Positions 8,992-16,559 of a stretch of 43,859 nucleotides of DNA are shown here, piece by piece. Numbering within the stretch: position 1 is the stretch's first letter; each line of letters opens with the position of its first letter. This DNA is from Gammaproteobacteria bacterium. Its GTDB lineage: Bacteria > Pseudomonadota > Gammaproteobacteria > Legionellales > Legionellaceae. A program made the translations under genes and the position numbers. The notes under the pieces are model-generated. The model was not told where the DNA came from, did no database searches, and saw only the letters and a program-made list of their open reading frames with translations. The stretch spans positions 1-43,859 of the forward strand of contig JAHZKG010000066.1 in assembly GCA_022600515.1 (NCBI GenBank). Direction: 5' to 3'.

Positions 8992-10485
8992 ATGACAACA
9001 CTGCATCAACCAACCGGCAAACACTATATAGATGGCCATTGGATAACCGGCTCAGGCACATCTTTTATTTCAACTAACCCCGTCAACCAGCACCCCATTT
9101 GGCAGGGCCACAATGCAATGCCTCCTGAAGTCTCTGCGGCATTTGAAACAGCCCTGCATCACGCGCATGCCTGGGCCAGTTTAAGCACCAACACCCGAAT
9201 CCAATACTTAGAGCAATTCGCATCATGCGTTCAAAACAAATCAGAGCAACTCAGTACGCTGATTTCACTTGAAACCGGCAAACCTTATTGGGAAGCAAGC
9301 ACCGAAACAGCCGCTGTTATTCAAAAAATAAAACTCAGTATCAAAGCCTATCACGAACGCACATCCCCTAGCACAAGTGCAATCGATGACACCAACCAAA
9401 GCCTGCGCTATAAGCCACACGGGGTTGTTGCTGTTTTAGGCGCTTTTAATTTTCCTGCTCATTTAAGCAATGGCCATATTGTGCCCGCTTTACTTGCAGG
9501 CAATACAGTGATTTATAAACCAAGCGAATATACACCCTATGTGGCTGAATTTATCATGCAGTGCTGGCATGACAGTAAGCTACCCAAAGGCGTCCTGAAT
9601 TTAATTCAAGGCAATGCCGAAACAGCACATGCTCTAATTGAGACCCCCATACATGCCGTGTGTTTTACCGGAAGCTATCAAACCGGCCTTGCCATTCATC
9701 AGCAATTGAGCCATCGACCTGAGGTTTTATTGGCGCTTGAAATGGGCGGGAACAACCCCCTTATTATTGACGATAACATTACAAATATTCCCGCTGCTGT
9801 GTATAATACCTTGCTTTCTTCTTTTTTAACGACGGGGCAACGCTGTACGTCCGCAAGACGCTTGATTATTCCTGACTCGCCAACAGGCAAGCAGTTTCTT
9901 CAGCAATTATTAACTGCAACCCAAGCATTAAAAATCGGTGCACCTAATAAGACACCCACCCCGTTCATGGGGCCTGTGATTCACAAAAATCAGGCACAGA
10001 AGCTCATCAATGTGCAAAAAAATCTAATCACACTCGGCGCGAATGCTTTACTTGAAATGCAATATATACAAGATAATACAGCGCTCATAAGCCCAGGAAT
10101 TTTAGATATGCGGAGCGTTTATAATCCGCCCGATGAAGAAATTTTTGGGCCTTTAATTCAGCTTTATTATTATCATGATTTTGATGAAGCACTTGTGCTT
10201 GCTAATCAAACAAAATATGGCCTAGCTGCCGGGTTATTCAGTGATAATAAAGCGCATTATGCGCAGTTTTATCAAACTATTCGTGCTGGATTAATTAATT
10301 GGAATAAACCCACGACAGGTGCCTCAAGTGCCTTACCTTTTGGTGGCGTGGGCTTCAGTGGCAATCATCGAGCCAGTGCGTATTTTGCCGCTGATTATGC
10401 CGCCTACCCCATTGCCAGCCTTGAAGCAAACACACTCGATTTTCCAGATAATCCCCTGCCGGGTATTCATTTGGAGGCATCATGA
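8992..10485 (+). CDS. astD: N-succinylglutamate 5-semialdehyde dehydrogenase
   Basis: AstD oxidises N-succinylglutamate semialdehyde to N-succinylglutamate with NAD in the arginine succinyltransferase pathway. The ALDH fold is clear: LGAFNFPAHLSNGHIVPALLAG and YKPSE (cofactor binding), FTGSYQTG, the general-base motif ALEMGGNNP, and the catalytic cysteine in TTGQRCTSARR. At 497 residues the length is normal. ATG 8992 is selected from the ribosome binding site GGAG about 7 bases upstream; a longer in-frame form beginning at 8905 would run inside gspK. It overlaps astB by 4 bases. The other pathway genes (astC, astA, astE) are not in the window. Confidence 0.93.
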   Translation: MTTLHQPTGKHYIDGHWITGSGTSFISTNPVNQHPIWQGHNAMPPEVSAAFETALHHAHAWASLSTNTRIQYLEQFASCVQNKSEQLSTLISLETGKPYWEASTETAAVIQKIKLSIKAYHERTSPSTSAIDDTNQSLRYKPHGVVAVLGAFNFPAHLSNGHIVPALLAGNTVIYKPSEYTPYVAEFIMQCWHDSKLPKGVLNLIQGNAETAHALIETPIHAVCFTGSYQTGLAIHQQLSHRPEVLLALEMGGNNPLIIDDNITNIPAAVYNTLLSSFLTTGQRCTSARRLIIPDSPTGKQFLQQLLTATQALKIGAPNKTPTPFMGPVIHKNQAQKLINVQKNLITLGANALLEMQYIQDNTALISPGILDMRSVYNPPDEEIFGPLIQLYYYHDFDEALVLANQTKYGLAAGLFSDNKAHYAQFYQTIRAGLINWNKPTTGASSALPFGGVGFSGNHRASAYFAADYAAYPIASLEANTLDFPDNPLPGIHLEAS

Positions 10486-11798
10486 CGGTTTATGAGCTTA
10501 ATCTCGATGGATTGGTTGGACCAACCCATCACTATGCGGGCCTAGCGTATGGAAACACAGCCTCAATGGCACATAGCAACACCCAATCTAACCCCGCTGA
10601 AGCGGCGCTGCAGGGTATTCAAAAAATGCGCCTATTGCATCAACTGGGTTTAAAACAAGCCGTACTCCCGCCCCAATTACGCCCTAATTTAGACCTACTT
10701 CATCGCCTCGGGTTTACGGGCTCAATCACACATCAGTTGAACCAGGCTAAAAAACATAATCCGCGTGCCTTAAGCGCTGCTTTTTCAGCATCTAGCATGT
10801 GGGCTGCCAATGCAGCAACTGTCACACCCAGTTCAGACACAAAAGACCAGCGCGTTCATTTTACTGCTGCTAATTTAATGCATCACTTGCATCGCCATCA
10901 AGAAGCCGATGCATCCAAGGCATTACTTAAAACTATTTTTCCAAATCAGCAGCATTTTGTTCATCATGATGTTTTGCCTAAAACGCCCGACTATAACGAC
11001 GAAGGGGCTGCAAACCATAATCGTTTTGCAAAAAATCATGCCACACCAGGCTTACACTTGTTTATTTATGACAGAGAAGCCGCACATAAAACCTCTCTCA
11101 ATTTTCCAGCACGACAAACATTAGAAGCCTCTCACGCAGTTGCAAGAAAGCATACTTTGCCTTCTGATAAAATTATGTTTGCAGCACAAAACCCTAAAGC
11201 CATTGATGCAGGTGTATTTCATAATGATGTGATAGCACTTGCCAATGAGTCTATTTTTTTGGTTCATCAAGATGCTTTTTTAGATCAAACAAATCGACTT
11301 AAGCACTTACAAAAACAAGCTAATTTTAAGTTAAATATCATCCAAATAAACCGAGAGCAGCTTTCACTTAAAGAAGCTGTGCAGAGCTATTTATTTAATT
11401 CACAGCTGATTACCTTACCCAATCATACTGATATGGCTTTAATTTCGCCGATGGAATGCCAAGCAGTGCCTCAAGTGGAGAAAATTATTAATGATTTAAT
11501 TTCAGATTCAAGCAATCCAATTCAATCCGTTCATTATGTGCCGCTTAAACAGAGCATGCAGAACGGCGGTGGCCCTGCGTGCTTACGCCTACGCATTCCG
11601 CTCAATCAAACAGAGCTCAATGCCATGCACTCCGGTGTGCTGGTTACAGATAAGCTATTAGATACACTGGAAGCACATGTTACGCAACATTACCGAAGTA
11701 TATTATGCTTGGATGATTTAGCTGATCCTATGCTCGTTGACGAAGCATTTTCAGCCTATGATGCACTAATGAAAATACTTGCTTTATTTCAAAAATAA
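10482..11798 (+). CDS. astB: N-succinylarginine dihydrolase
   Basis: AstB hydrolyses N-succinylarginine to N-succinylornithine, CO2 and two ammonia. It begins YELNLDGLVGPTHHYAGLA, the family signature. The catalytic Glu lies in DEGAANHNRF, a candidate His in VFHNDVIALAN, and the nucleophilic Cys in NGGGPACLRLRIP. At 438 residues it is close to the usual length (about 445). It overlaps astD by 4 bases. A diverged copy of its last third lies at 13833-14057, so this 3' end is present twice in the region. No clear terminator follows. Confidence 0.95.
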   Translation: MTVYELNLDGLVGPTHHYAGLAYGNTASMAHSNTQSNPAEAALQGIQKMRLLHQLGLKQAVLPPQLRPNLDLLHRLGFTGSITHQLNQAKKHNPRALSAAFSASSMWAANAATVTPSSDTKDQRVHFTAANLMHHLHRHQEADASKALLKTIFPNQQHFVHHDVLPKTPDYNDEGAANHNRFAKNHATPGLHLFIYDREAAHKTSLNFPARQTLEASHAVARKHTLPSDKIMFAAQNPKAIDAGVFHNDVIALANESIFLVHQDAFLDQTNRLKHLQKQANFKLNIIQINREQLSLKEAVQSYLFNSQLITLPNHTDMALISPMECQAVPQVEKIINDLISDSSNPIQSVHYVPLKQSMQNGGGPACLRLRIPLNQTELNAMHSGVLVTDKLLDTLEAHVTQHYRSILCLDDLADPMLVDEAFSAYDALMKILALFQK

Positions 11799-11923
11799 AA
11801 AAAGATCTACCCCCTGAAGATAACCCGATAATGCGCGCTGCATCAGCCCTCTCAGAGTTACTAATTTGAAAGTATAAAGGCTGTCTTGATAAGTGGCGGC
11901 ACTGTGCTGCTCAGTAGTAGGCA

Positions 11924-13132
11924 TTATCCAGAAAAATCCGGGTTTGCAGGCGATCCACCTACTACCTCCCAGTCCTCTAATTCATCTGACTGCTGTTCGC
12001 CTTGAGCAAGAAGCTGCGTGCCCTTTGATTTCTCAGTAAGATTGTATTGTATGAGTGCTGCCTCTATATACCCTGTGTCTATACGCCCGTTCTCTATTGA
12101 TTCTTCTGATAAACCCAGTTGTAAAGACTGGTTCAGATTTTTTAAAAAATATGGTTCCATTTTAGATAACGCACTAACTAAATACTGCCACCTGTCTTCA
12201 ATCGATTGATTTTGTGCAAGAGACGATATTAACTCTTGATTTTTAAATAGTTGGTGAAAAATGAATAACGTCATTAAAGCGTGGATGAGCAATTTCAATA
12301 CGTTGTCATGCAATTTTGTATCTTCGGTTTTACTTACTAATGGACTAACGACAAAATAGGAAACCGCTATATAGGATAATAACATTGGAGTAATAACTTT
12401 AAAATTAATATCTGAAAAAGCACGTCGTTCCTCATTAATTAAAGCGTGATAAGTATTACAAATATTATCATTCAAATATACCGCAGAGATAAACTGCCTA
12501 GTACCTTCTTGGGAGAATTGTAGATTATGGGTCAGTACGCCTTCTAGCGCATTTGCTACTTTGCCTAATTCTAATTGGCTATGCACTGATTGAGTCCCAC
12601 TAAAACTTGTGAGTCCACGATTCACAGTTGTAGCGAGATCACCACACAACGCTTTAACGACCCGCTCTTGTTCGGGCGGTTTTCCTTTTGTGAATAGTCG
12701 TAGTCCATCTGCAAACCACGAAAGTTTTTTGGGAGAGCGGATATCATCTACATAATCATCAAATTTAGTCAATATCGACCTTAAAGTCATAATGGAGTAG
12801 ATGACTTGATCATGCGATAATTCTTTTAAAACGTCAACTAACTCTCCTTTGGATGAAATAATTTTATTTATTTTTTTCTCTACAACTTTAAATAAATCAG
12901 GATAGTCTCTAGAAGAATAATGAGTTAATAAATGTTTGAAATCCTCTGAATCTTTAATGGCATTATATATACCTTGGTTTGACTTGAAATACATATCTAA
13001 CATTAGTTTAGCTTCGCTTATTTTTACAGGGTCGTCCTTAACCGAGAACCTACTTGAATCATTTTCGTTTAAATCACTTTCTGGGTTTGTAATAGAAAGT
13101 CCAAGGATTGCAATTGCTTCAACTATACGCAT
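11924..13132 (-). CDS. Hypothetical protein with a central membrane hairpin, 402 aa, possible effector
   Basis: No family is recognised. The protein is largely helical, with charged flanks and two adjacent hydrophobic segments at about residues 246-265 (MLLSYIAVSYFVVSPLV) and 280-297 (LLIHALMTLFIFHQLF), which could insert as a hairpin in a membrane. No signal peptide is obvious. The C-terminus is acidic (QQSDELEDWEVVGG). The gene sits on the opposite strand between astB and a second, broken copy of the astB 3' end, with a MITE-like element beyond its 5' end, so it looks like inserted accessory material. Effector identity is inference from context and composition only. Confidence 0.65.
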   Translation of the reverse strand: MRIVEAIAILGLSITNPESDLNENDSSRFSVKDDPVKISEAKLMLDMYFKSNQGIYNAIKDSEDFKHLLTHYSSRDYPDLFKVVEKKINKIISSKGELVDVLKELSHDQVIYSIMTLRSILTKFDDYVDDIRSPKKLSWFADGLRLFTKGKPPEQERVVKALCGDLATTVNRGLTSFSGTQSVHSQLELGKVANALEGVLTHNLQFSQEGTRQFISAVYLNDNICNTYHALINEERRAFSDINFKVITPMLLSYIAVSYFVVSPLVSKTEDTKLHDNVLKLLIHALMTLFIFHQLFKNQELISSLAQNQSIEDRWQYLVSALSKMEPYFLKNLNQSLQLGLSEESIENGRIDTGYIEAALIQYNLTEKSKGTQLLAQGEQQSDELEDWEVVGGSPANPDFSG

Positions 13133-13320
13133 ATTAAATACCTACCGTTCATGATCATCATTTTATTACATTATATCACATATCAAGTCAAAATGATTTT
13201 TATTAGTTCATTTAATATGGTGTATGGATTTTATTGAGGAGTCCTAACTCACCTAGAATAGATTGATGACTTAAGCCCCCCCCGATTCACTTCTTGCACA
13301 ACACGTATATATAACTTCTC

Positions 13321-13469
13321 TAGGGTGTGTTGAAAATTGGGCTACAGCCCCCGTCTGGCCTACGTGCCGCGGTTTATCCGCGGCATCCATGGATCCCGCG
13401 GACAAGCCGCGGGGCGTAGGTTCTTTGTCGTAGAACGCAGAATCTTTAATGAATTGTCAGCACGCCCTA
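13321..13469. repeat. 149-bp MITE-like element, copy 1
   Basis: The element runs from TAGGGTGTGTTGA to TCAGCACGCCCTA. Its ends form an imperfect terminal inverted repeat of about 18 bp, including the TA dinucleotides that may be the target duplication. It is far more GC-rich than its surroundings and carries nested palindromes (CCTACG...CGTAGG enclosing CCGCGG pairs). A second copy at 16319-16467 has the same length and differs at about 11 positions by my count. No transposase is encoded; mobilisation in trans by an IS-type enzyme is inferred. Confidence 0.8.
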
Positions 13470-13654
13470 GACCGCTCTAATTCTGCTGGCATATTAGTAC
13501 CTCATCCACTCAATAAAGTTGATCTAAAAAATAACACAGAAATCACATTAAAAGCAAATCCAGTCATTTGATCTGCAGATCTTAATAGTTTTGCAAAGAA
13601 GTGTTTCGACGCCAAGTGTTGTGCTATAAGCAGGAAAATTCAAAACGAAAGCTC

Positions 13655-13666
13655 TGCAACAAAGCC
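13655..13666. other. Solo IS5-type terminal repeat-like sequence
   Basis: TGCAACAAAGCC here is identical to the outer end of the insertion sequence at 128-139. The bases inward of it differ from those at 97-127, so it is either the opposite end of a similar element or a relic of a related one. With only 12 matching bases and no transposase nearby, this is a suggestion. Confidence 0.35.
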
Positions 13667-13710
13667 GACCGACTCTATTGTTGATTAGCACTCAACTTTA
13701 ACCGAAAGAT

Positions 13711-13821
13711 CTAACCATTCATTTCAATCGTATCTCCTACAACCATCTTTTTTCTTTTTTGTTTTTCTATTATGCCATTTACCAATACAGTGCCCGCAGC
13801 TATCACGTCTTTAGCTTCTGC
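13711..13821 (-). pseudogene. C-terminal relic of an S4-domain RNA-binding protein (YbcJ-like)
   Basis: The minus strand is open for 36 codons ending in TAG at 13711-13713. The peptide reads AEAKDVIAAGTVLVNG then IEKQKRKKMVVGDTIEMNG, which matches the second half of the small S4-domain proteins of the YbcJ type (AK..I..G.V.VNG.....R..K...GD.V...G). The N-terminal half, including the start, is missing. The break falls a few bases before the astB remnant that runs the other way, suggesting a recombination junction near 13825. Confidence 0.55.
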
Positions 13822-13832
13822 TCAGACAGAGT

Positions 13833-14057
13833 ATGAAAAATGGCGGTGGCCCTGCATGCTTGCGCCTACGCATTCAACCTAATCAAGGAGAACTTAATGC
13901 CATGCATCCTGGCGTATTGGCAAATGCACTGGAAGTACATATTACGCAACATTATCGACGTGTATTATGCTTAGATGATTTAGCTGATCCTATGCTCGTT
14001 GACGTAGCCTTTGCAGCGCATGATGCATTGATGCAACTACTTGGCTTCTATAAATAA
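13833..14057 (+). pseudogene. Remnant of a second astB (3' end only)
   Basis: This reads MKNGGGPACLRLRI, then NAMHPGVL, ITQHYRR, and LCLDDLADPMLVD, matching the last 80 or so residues of the intact AstB (10482-11798). It has a six-residue gap and many substitutions; I estimate about 80 percent identity at the DNA level, so this is not a recent tandem copy. The catalytic Cys region is present but the first 80 percent of the enzyme is missing, so it cannot be active. Intact gene and remnant are direct repeats flanking the 402-aa gene and the MITE. Confidence 0.88.
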
Positions 14058-14095
14058 CTCACCTTACGCACAAGCCTTTGCCTCATATCTAAAAT

Positions 14096-14332
14096 TTACC
14101 CGATCGTTGTCTTTACGAGGAGCGCAGCGTGAGGATGCTGTACAAAGAAAAATGTAGGATCAAATTGAATACGATTTCTATACGCTGGATTTGCTAAATC
14201 GACATAAAAGAAATCAGGTTCAATATGCCGTGCAAGTTCGGTTTTTCCTACTTGCCGCGCACCAAGAATAACGACAGCAGCAAATTGAGCCAATAATTCA
14301 CGGATTTGGGGCGCTAGGTTTCGGGATATATC
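14096..14332 (-). pseudogene. N-terminal relic of an ATP-binding (AAA/DUF4143-type) protein
   Basis: After a TAG just above 14332 the frame reads DISRNLAPQIRELLAQF, then the Walker A segment ILGARQVGKTELAR and FFYVDL. This is the N-terminus of the AAA-plus-DUF4143 ATPases often found as mobile accessory genes. It lacks an ATG, the Walker B region and the whole C-terminal half. The frame ends at 14096 after sequence unlike the family (HPHAALLVKTTIG), probably unrelated DNA joined on. It is not expected to be functional. Confidence 0.7.
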
Positions 14333-14398
14333 CTAAGGTTTAGACAATGAAAAATATCTCCAAGCCCTGAGAGCATAAGCCTTCATCATCATGACCTC

Positions 14399-15220
14399 TT
14401 ATTTTAAAGGCTGACACTTTTTACAAAATACCGTGCTACGTTGACCCAATTGCATCGATTGTAATGATGTATCACACATCATACAGGGTAACCCTGCTCG
14501 ACCATACACATTCAGTTTTTGAGAAAAGTACCCTGGCTTGCCCGCGCTGTTTACAAAATCTTTCAATGTCGTCCCGCCTTCAGCAATAGCATGCTTCAAG
14601 ATTATCTTAATGGACTTAACCAATCGATTACATTGCTCTATCGAGAGTAAGTGTGTTGGTGTGGCTGGATGAAGTCCAGCCACAAACAGCGCTTCAGCTG
14701 CATAAATATTGCCAATGCCCGCCACTATTTTACTATTCATAATAAACGATTTAATCGGGGTATGGCGTTTCAAGCTCAGCTGTTTTAAATATTGCCCTGT
14801 GAACTCAGTATCAAGCGGCTCTAATCCCATACACTTTAATAAATGATGCTCGAGTGGGCTTGCTTCTGTCCAGAGTATGGCACCAAAACGTCGCGGATCG
14901 TTGTAACGTAATACCATATCATTTGAAAAAACAATATCCATGTGATCATGCGATGTCGGTGGAATCATATGATTTAAAAGTTTTAGAGTGCCGGACATGC
15001 CAAGATGAAGAATCAACGTGCCCGTTGGAACTCGTATTAATAAGTACTTGCCGCGCCGTGATAACTTGACCACTTTTTGAGTGCTTAAGATATTGTTTAA
15101 ATCACATGGTATAGGCCAGCGTAATTGAGCGCATCTAATAATCACATGATCAATCATGGCATTTTTAAGGTGTGGTACCAATCCACGCATAATAGTTTCG
15201 ACTTCAGGTAATTCTGGCAT
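14399..15220 (-). CDS. mutM: Formamidopyrimidine-DNA glycosylase
   Basis: MutM (Fpg) removes 8-oxoguanine and formamidopyrimidines from DNA and nicks the abasic site. The mature N-terminus PELPEVETIMRGL carries the catalytic Pro1 and Glu2. RRGKYLL holds the conserved lysine, MNSKIVAGIGNIYAAEAL the helix-two-turn-helix, and CMMC...CKKC the C-terminal zinc finger. The length of 273 residues is normal. The gene stands alone between accessory DNA on both sides and appears fully intact. Confidence 0.96.
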   Translation of the reverse strand: MPELPEVETIMRGLVPHLKNAMIDHVIIRCAQLRWPIPCDLNNILSTQKVVKLSRRGKYLLIRVPTGTLILHLGMSGTLKLLNHMIPPTSHDHMDIVFSNDMVLRYNDPRRFGAILWTEASPLEHHLLKCMGLEPLDTEFTGQYLKQLSLKRHTPIKSFIMNSKIVAGIGNIYAAEALFVAGLHPATPTHLLSIEQCNRLVKSIKIILKHAIAEGGTTLKDFVNSAGKPGYFSQKLNVYGRAGLPCMMCDTSLQSMQLGQRSTVFCKKCQPLK

Positions 15221-15919
15221 ACGACAAGAGGCATTAAATTATTTGTTGATATTGTAAGCTGAATTAGTGTTTGTGTGTATATTCAATCATAACAAATGAT
15301 TAATATGACGCTAATTAACCTGCGAGGAGGCTTATCTCTTATAGAATCGGGCGGTTAACGCGCGAAATTCATACCTGGCGCATCAGCATCCGTAGCTACC
15401 GCTTCATTTTGTTTTTGATTGCCAAACATAAAAATAGACGCTATATCACGGCTGCTGAAGGAAACCAAAGCCAGAAGATAAAGTGGAGCAATACAACAAG
15501 CACAAGAGTGCCGCTACCTCGCGATAGATTCCGGGAGATCCAAGTCCCCGAAATCGACTCGTCAACACGGCAAATATTTTGGCATCAACTGTCCTGAGTC
15601 TGACATTTTTGCGCTAAACGTGTCAGGAAAAATGTTCTCCCAATGACTCTACGCCTACATAAAGATTTTGTAACATCCCTGTGGGCTGGTTAAAAAATCG
15701 CAGGCTATCTCGGACTAAACGCCTAGGCCTTCAGCCTTCCATGGCGTTCAGCGGATGAATAGTTGCCCGCCTGCGCGCGCATTACACAATTATGTCAATT
15801 AAATTAAATAAAAAACATGATTGGGTTTATGTACAACGATATGGCCTGCGCGGAGATCACAGGCTGAGGTGTAAAATGAGCATATCCATTATTTTATCCT
15901 TAAGTTGACGCCTATGCGC
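15221..15919. other. Long intergenic stretch, no intact gene
   Basis: About 700 bases between mutM and the next ORF contain no gene I can support. A minus-strand frame at 15355-15513 is open for 52 codons, with a hydrophobic run (APLYLLALVSFS) followed by a polar tail ending PGMNFAR. It lacks a start and is preceded by a stop, so it may be the decayed C-terminus of a membrane protein, but I cannot name it. The remaining sequence shows scattered stops, and no tRNA or small RNA signature was seen. Confidence 0.5.
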
Positions 15920-16249
15920 CTACGTGGAGATAGCTAAGTCTGGTGTAAAACTCGCATCCTGAAATACATTGGGTATATCATCTTTAAATTGCTTAGCAAC
16001 ATGTTGAAGCTCATATTCCCGATAAGGTAACTCATAGGGGCGATTCGACTCCCAGTCCCACTCATCCAAGGCAAAAACAGGCTTTCTAAGGCGCCTTATT
16101 TCAGTAACATAAGCCTGTCGAGAGACAGCCTGTATAATAAAGGCTTTGTCTTTTTGTTGTGCTTTCGTTGCCTTTAAAACATCAGAAGTTAAACCGGCTT
16201 TGCTTGTATACTCGGATTCTAAATTCGCAGGAAGATAATCGTAATACAT
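15920..16249 (-). CDS. Hypothetical protein, 109 aa, possibly truncated
   Basis: The frame reads MYYDYLPANLESEYTS and contains the striking segment DEWDWESNRPYELPYREYE. The richness in Trp, Tyr and Pro is unlike random translation, so the frame is probably, or once was, coding. I do not recognise the family. A GGAG lies about 17 bases upstream of the ATG, formed by the stem of a REP-like element, so the start may be fortuitous. The body could be the C-terminal part of a longer gene cut by the repeat elements at 16263-16467. Confidence 0.45.
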   Translation of the reverse strand: MYYDYLPANLESEYTSKAGLTSDVLKATKAQQKDKAFIIQAVSRQAYVTEIRRLRKPVFALDEWDWESNRPYELPYREYELQHVAKQFKDDIPNVFQDASFTPDLAIST

Positions 16250-16262
16250 TAAATCGTGATTC

Positions 16263-16286
16263 CCTTCTCCCGCGGTCGGGAGAAGG
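16263..16286. repeat. REP-like hairpin
   Basis: CCTTCTCCCG (16263-16272) and CGGGAGAAGG (16277-16286) form a perfect 10-bp stem around a 4-base loop. It is followed by GGTGGTGCGCAGCACGGGATGAGGGTT, the type of tail seen in widespread extragenic palindromes. It lies between the 5' end of the 109-aa ORF and the second MITE-like element. Confidence 0.65.
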
Positions 16287-16318
16287 TGGTGCGCAGCACG
16301 GGATGAGGGTTGATCGAA

Positions 16319-16467
16319 TAGGGTGTGTTGACGATTGGGCTACAGCCCCCGTCCCGCCTACGTGCCGCGGTTTACCCGCGGCATCCATGGACCCGGCGGA
16401 CAAGCCGCGGGGCGTAGGTTCTTTGTCGTAGAACGCAGGAGCTTTGATGAATTGTCAACACGCCCTA
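16319..16467. repeat. 149-bp MITE-like element, copy 2
   Basis: This copy has the same length as 13321-13469 and about 93 percent identity, with the same TAGGGTGTGTTGA and TCAACACGCCCTA ends and the same internal CCGCGG palindromes. It is flanked by TA on both sides. Short frames within it have no coding support and are likely to be annotated elsewhere as spurious proteins. Confidence 0.8.
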
Positions 16468-16559
16468 AAGTAAGCATTATACTTTAACAGCCAACTTTAT
16501 CTTTTCAAGAGCAACATCTTGCTGAAGCCGCATACATCATCTGTCATGATCGCCTTACT

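Larger units (their letters stand above)
13133..13832. other. Intergenic accessory patch without an intact gene
   Basis: This 700-base stretch separates the 402-aa gene from the astB remnant. It holds a 149-bp MITE-like element (13321-13469), a short sequence like an IS5-type terminal repeat (13655-13666) and the remains of an S4-domain gene (13711-13821). The rest, 13133-13320 and 13470-13654, shows frequent stops in all frames and nothing I can name. Confidence 0.6.

Noticed and set aside
11799-11923. Terminator or attachment site after astB
   Set aside because: No stable hairpin with a T-tract, no tRNA and no integrase nearby.
14096-14332. Toxin-antitoxin or defence ATPase
   Set aside because: Only the N-terminal P-loop part survives without a start codon; no partner gene lies next to it.
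15409-15597. 62-codon plus-strand ORF in the mutM downstream gap
   Set aside because: No ribosome binding site, no recognisable motif, and composition fits non-coding DNA.
16159-16431. Overlapping ORFs of 73-90 codons on both strands across the second MITE-like element
   Set aside because: They are open because the element is GC-rich and palindromic, and have no ribosome binding site or family resemblance.
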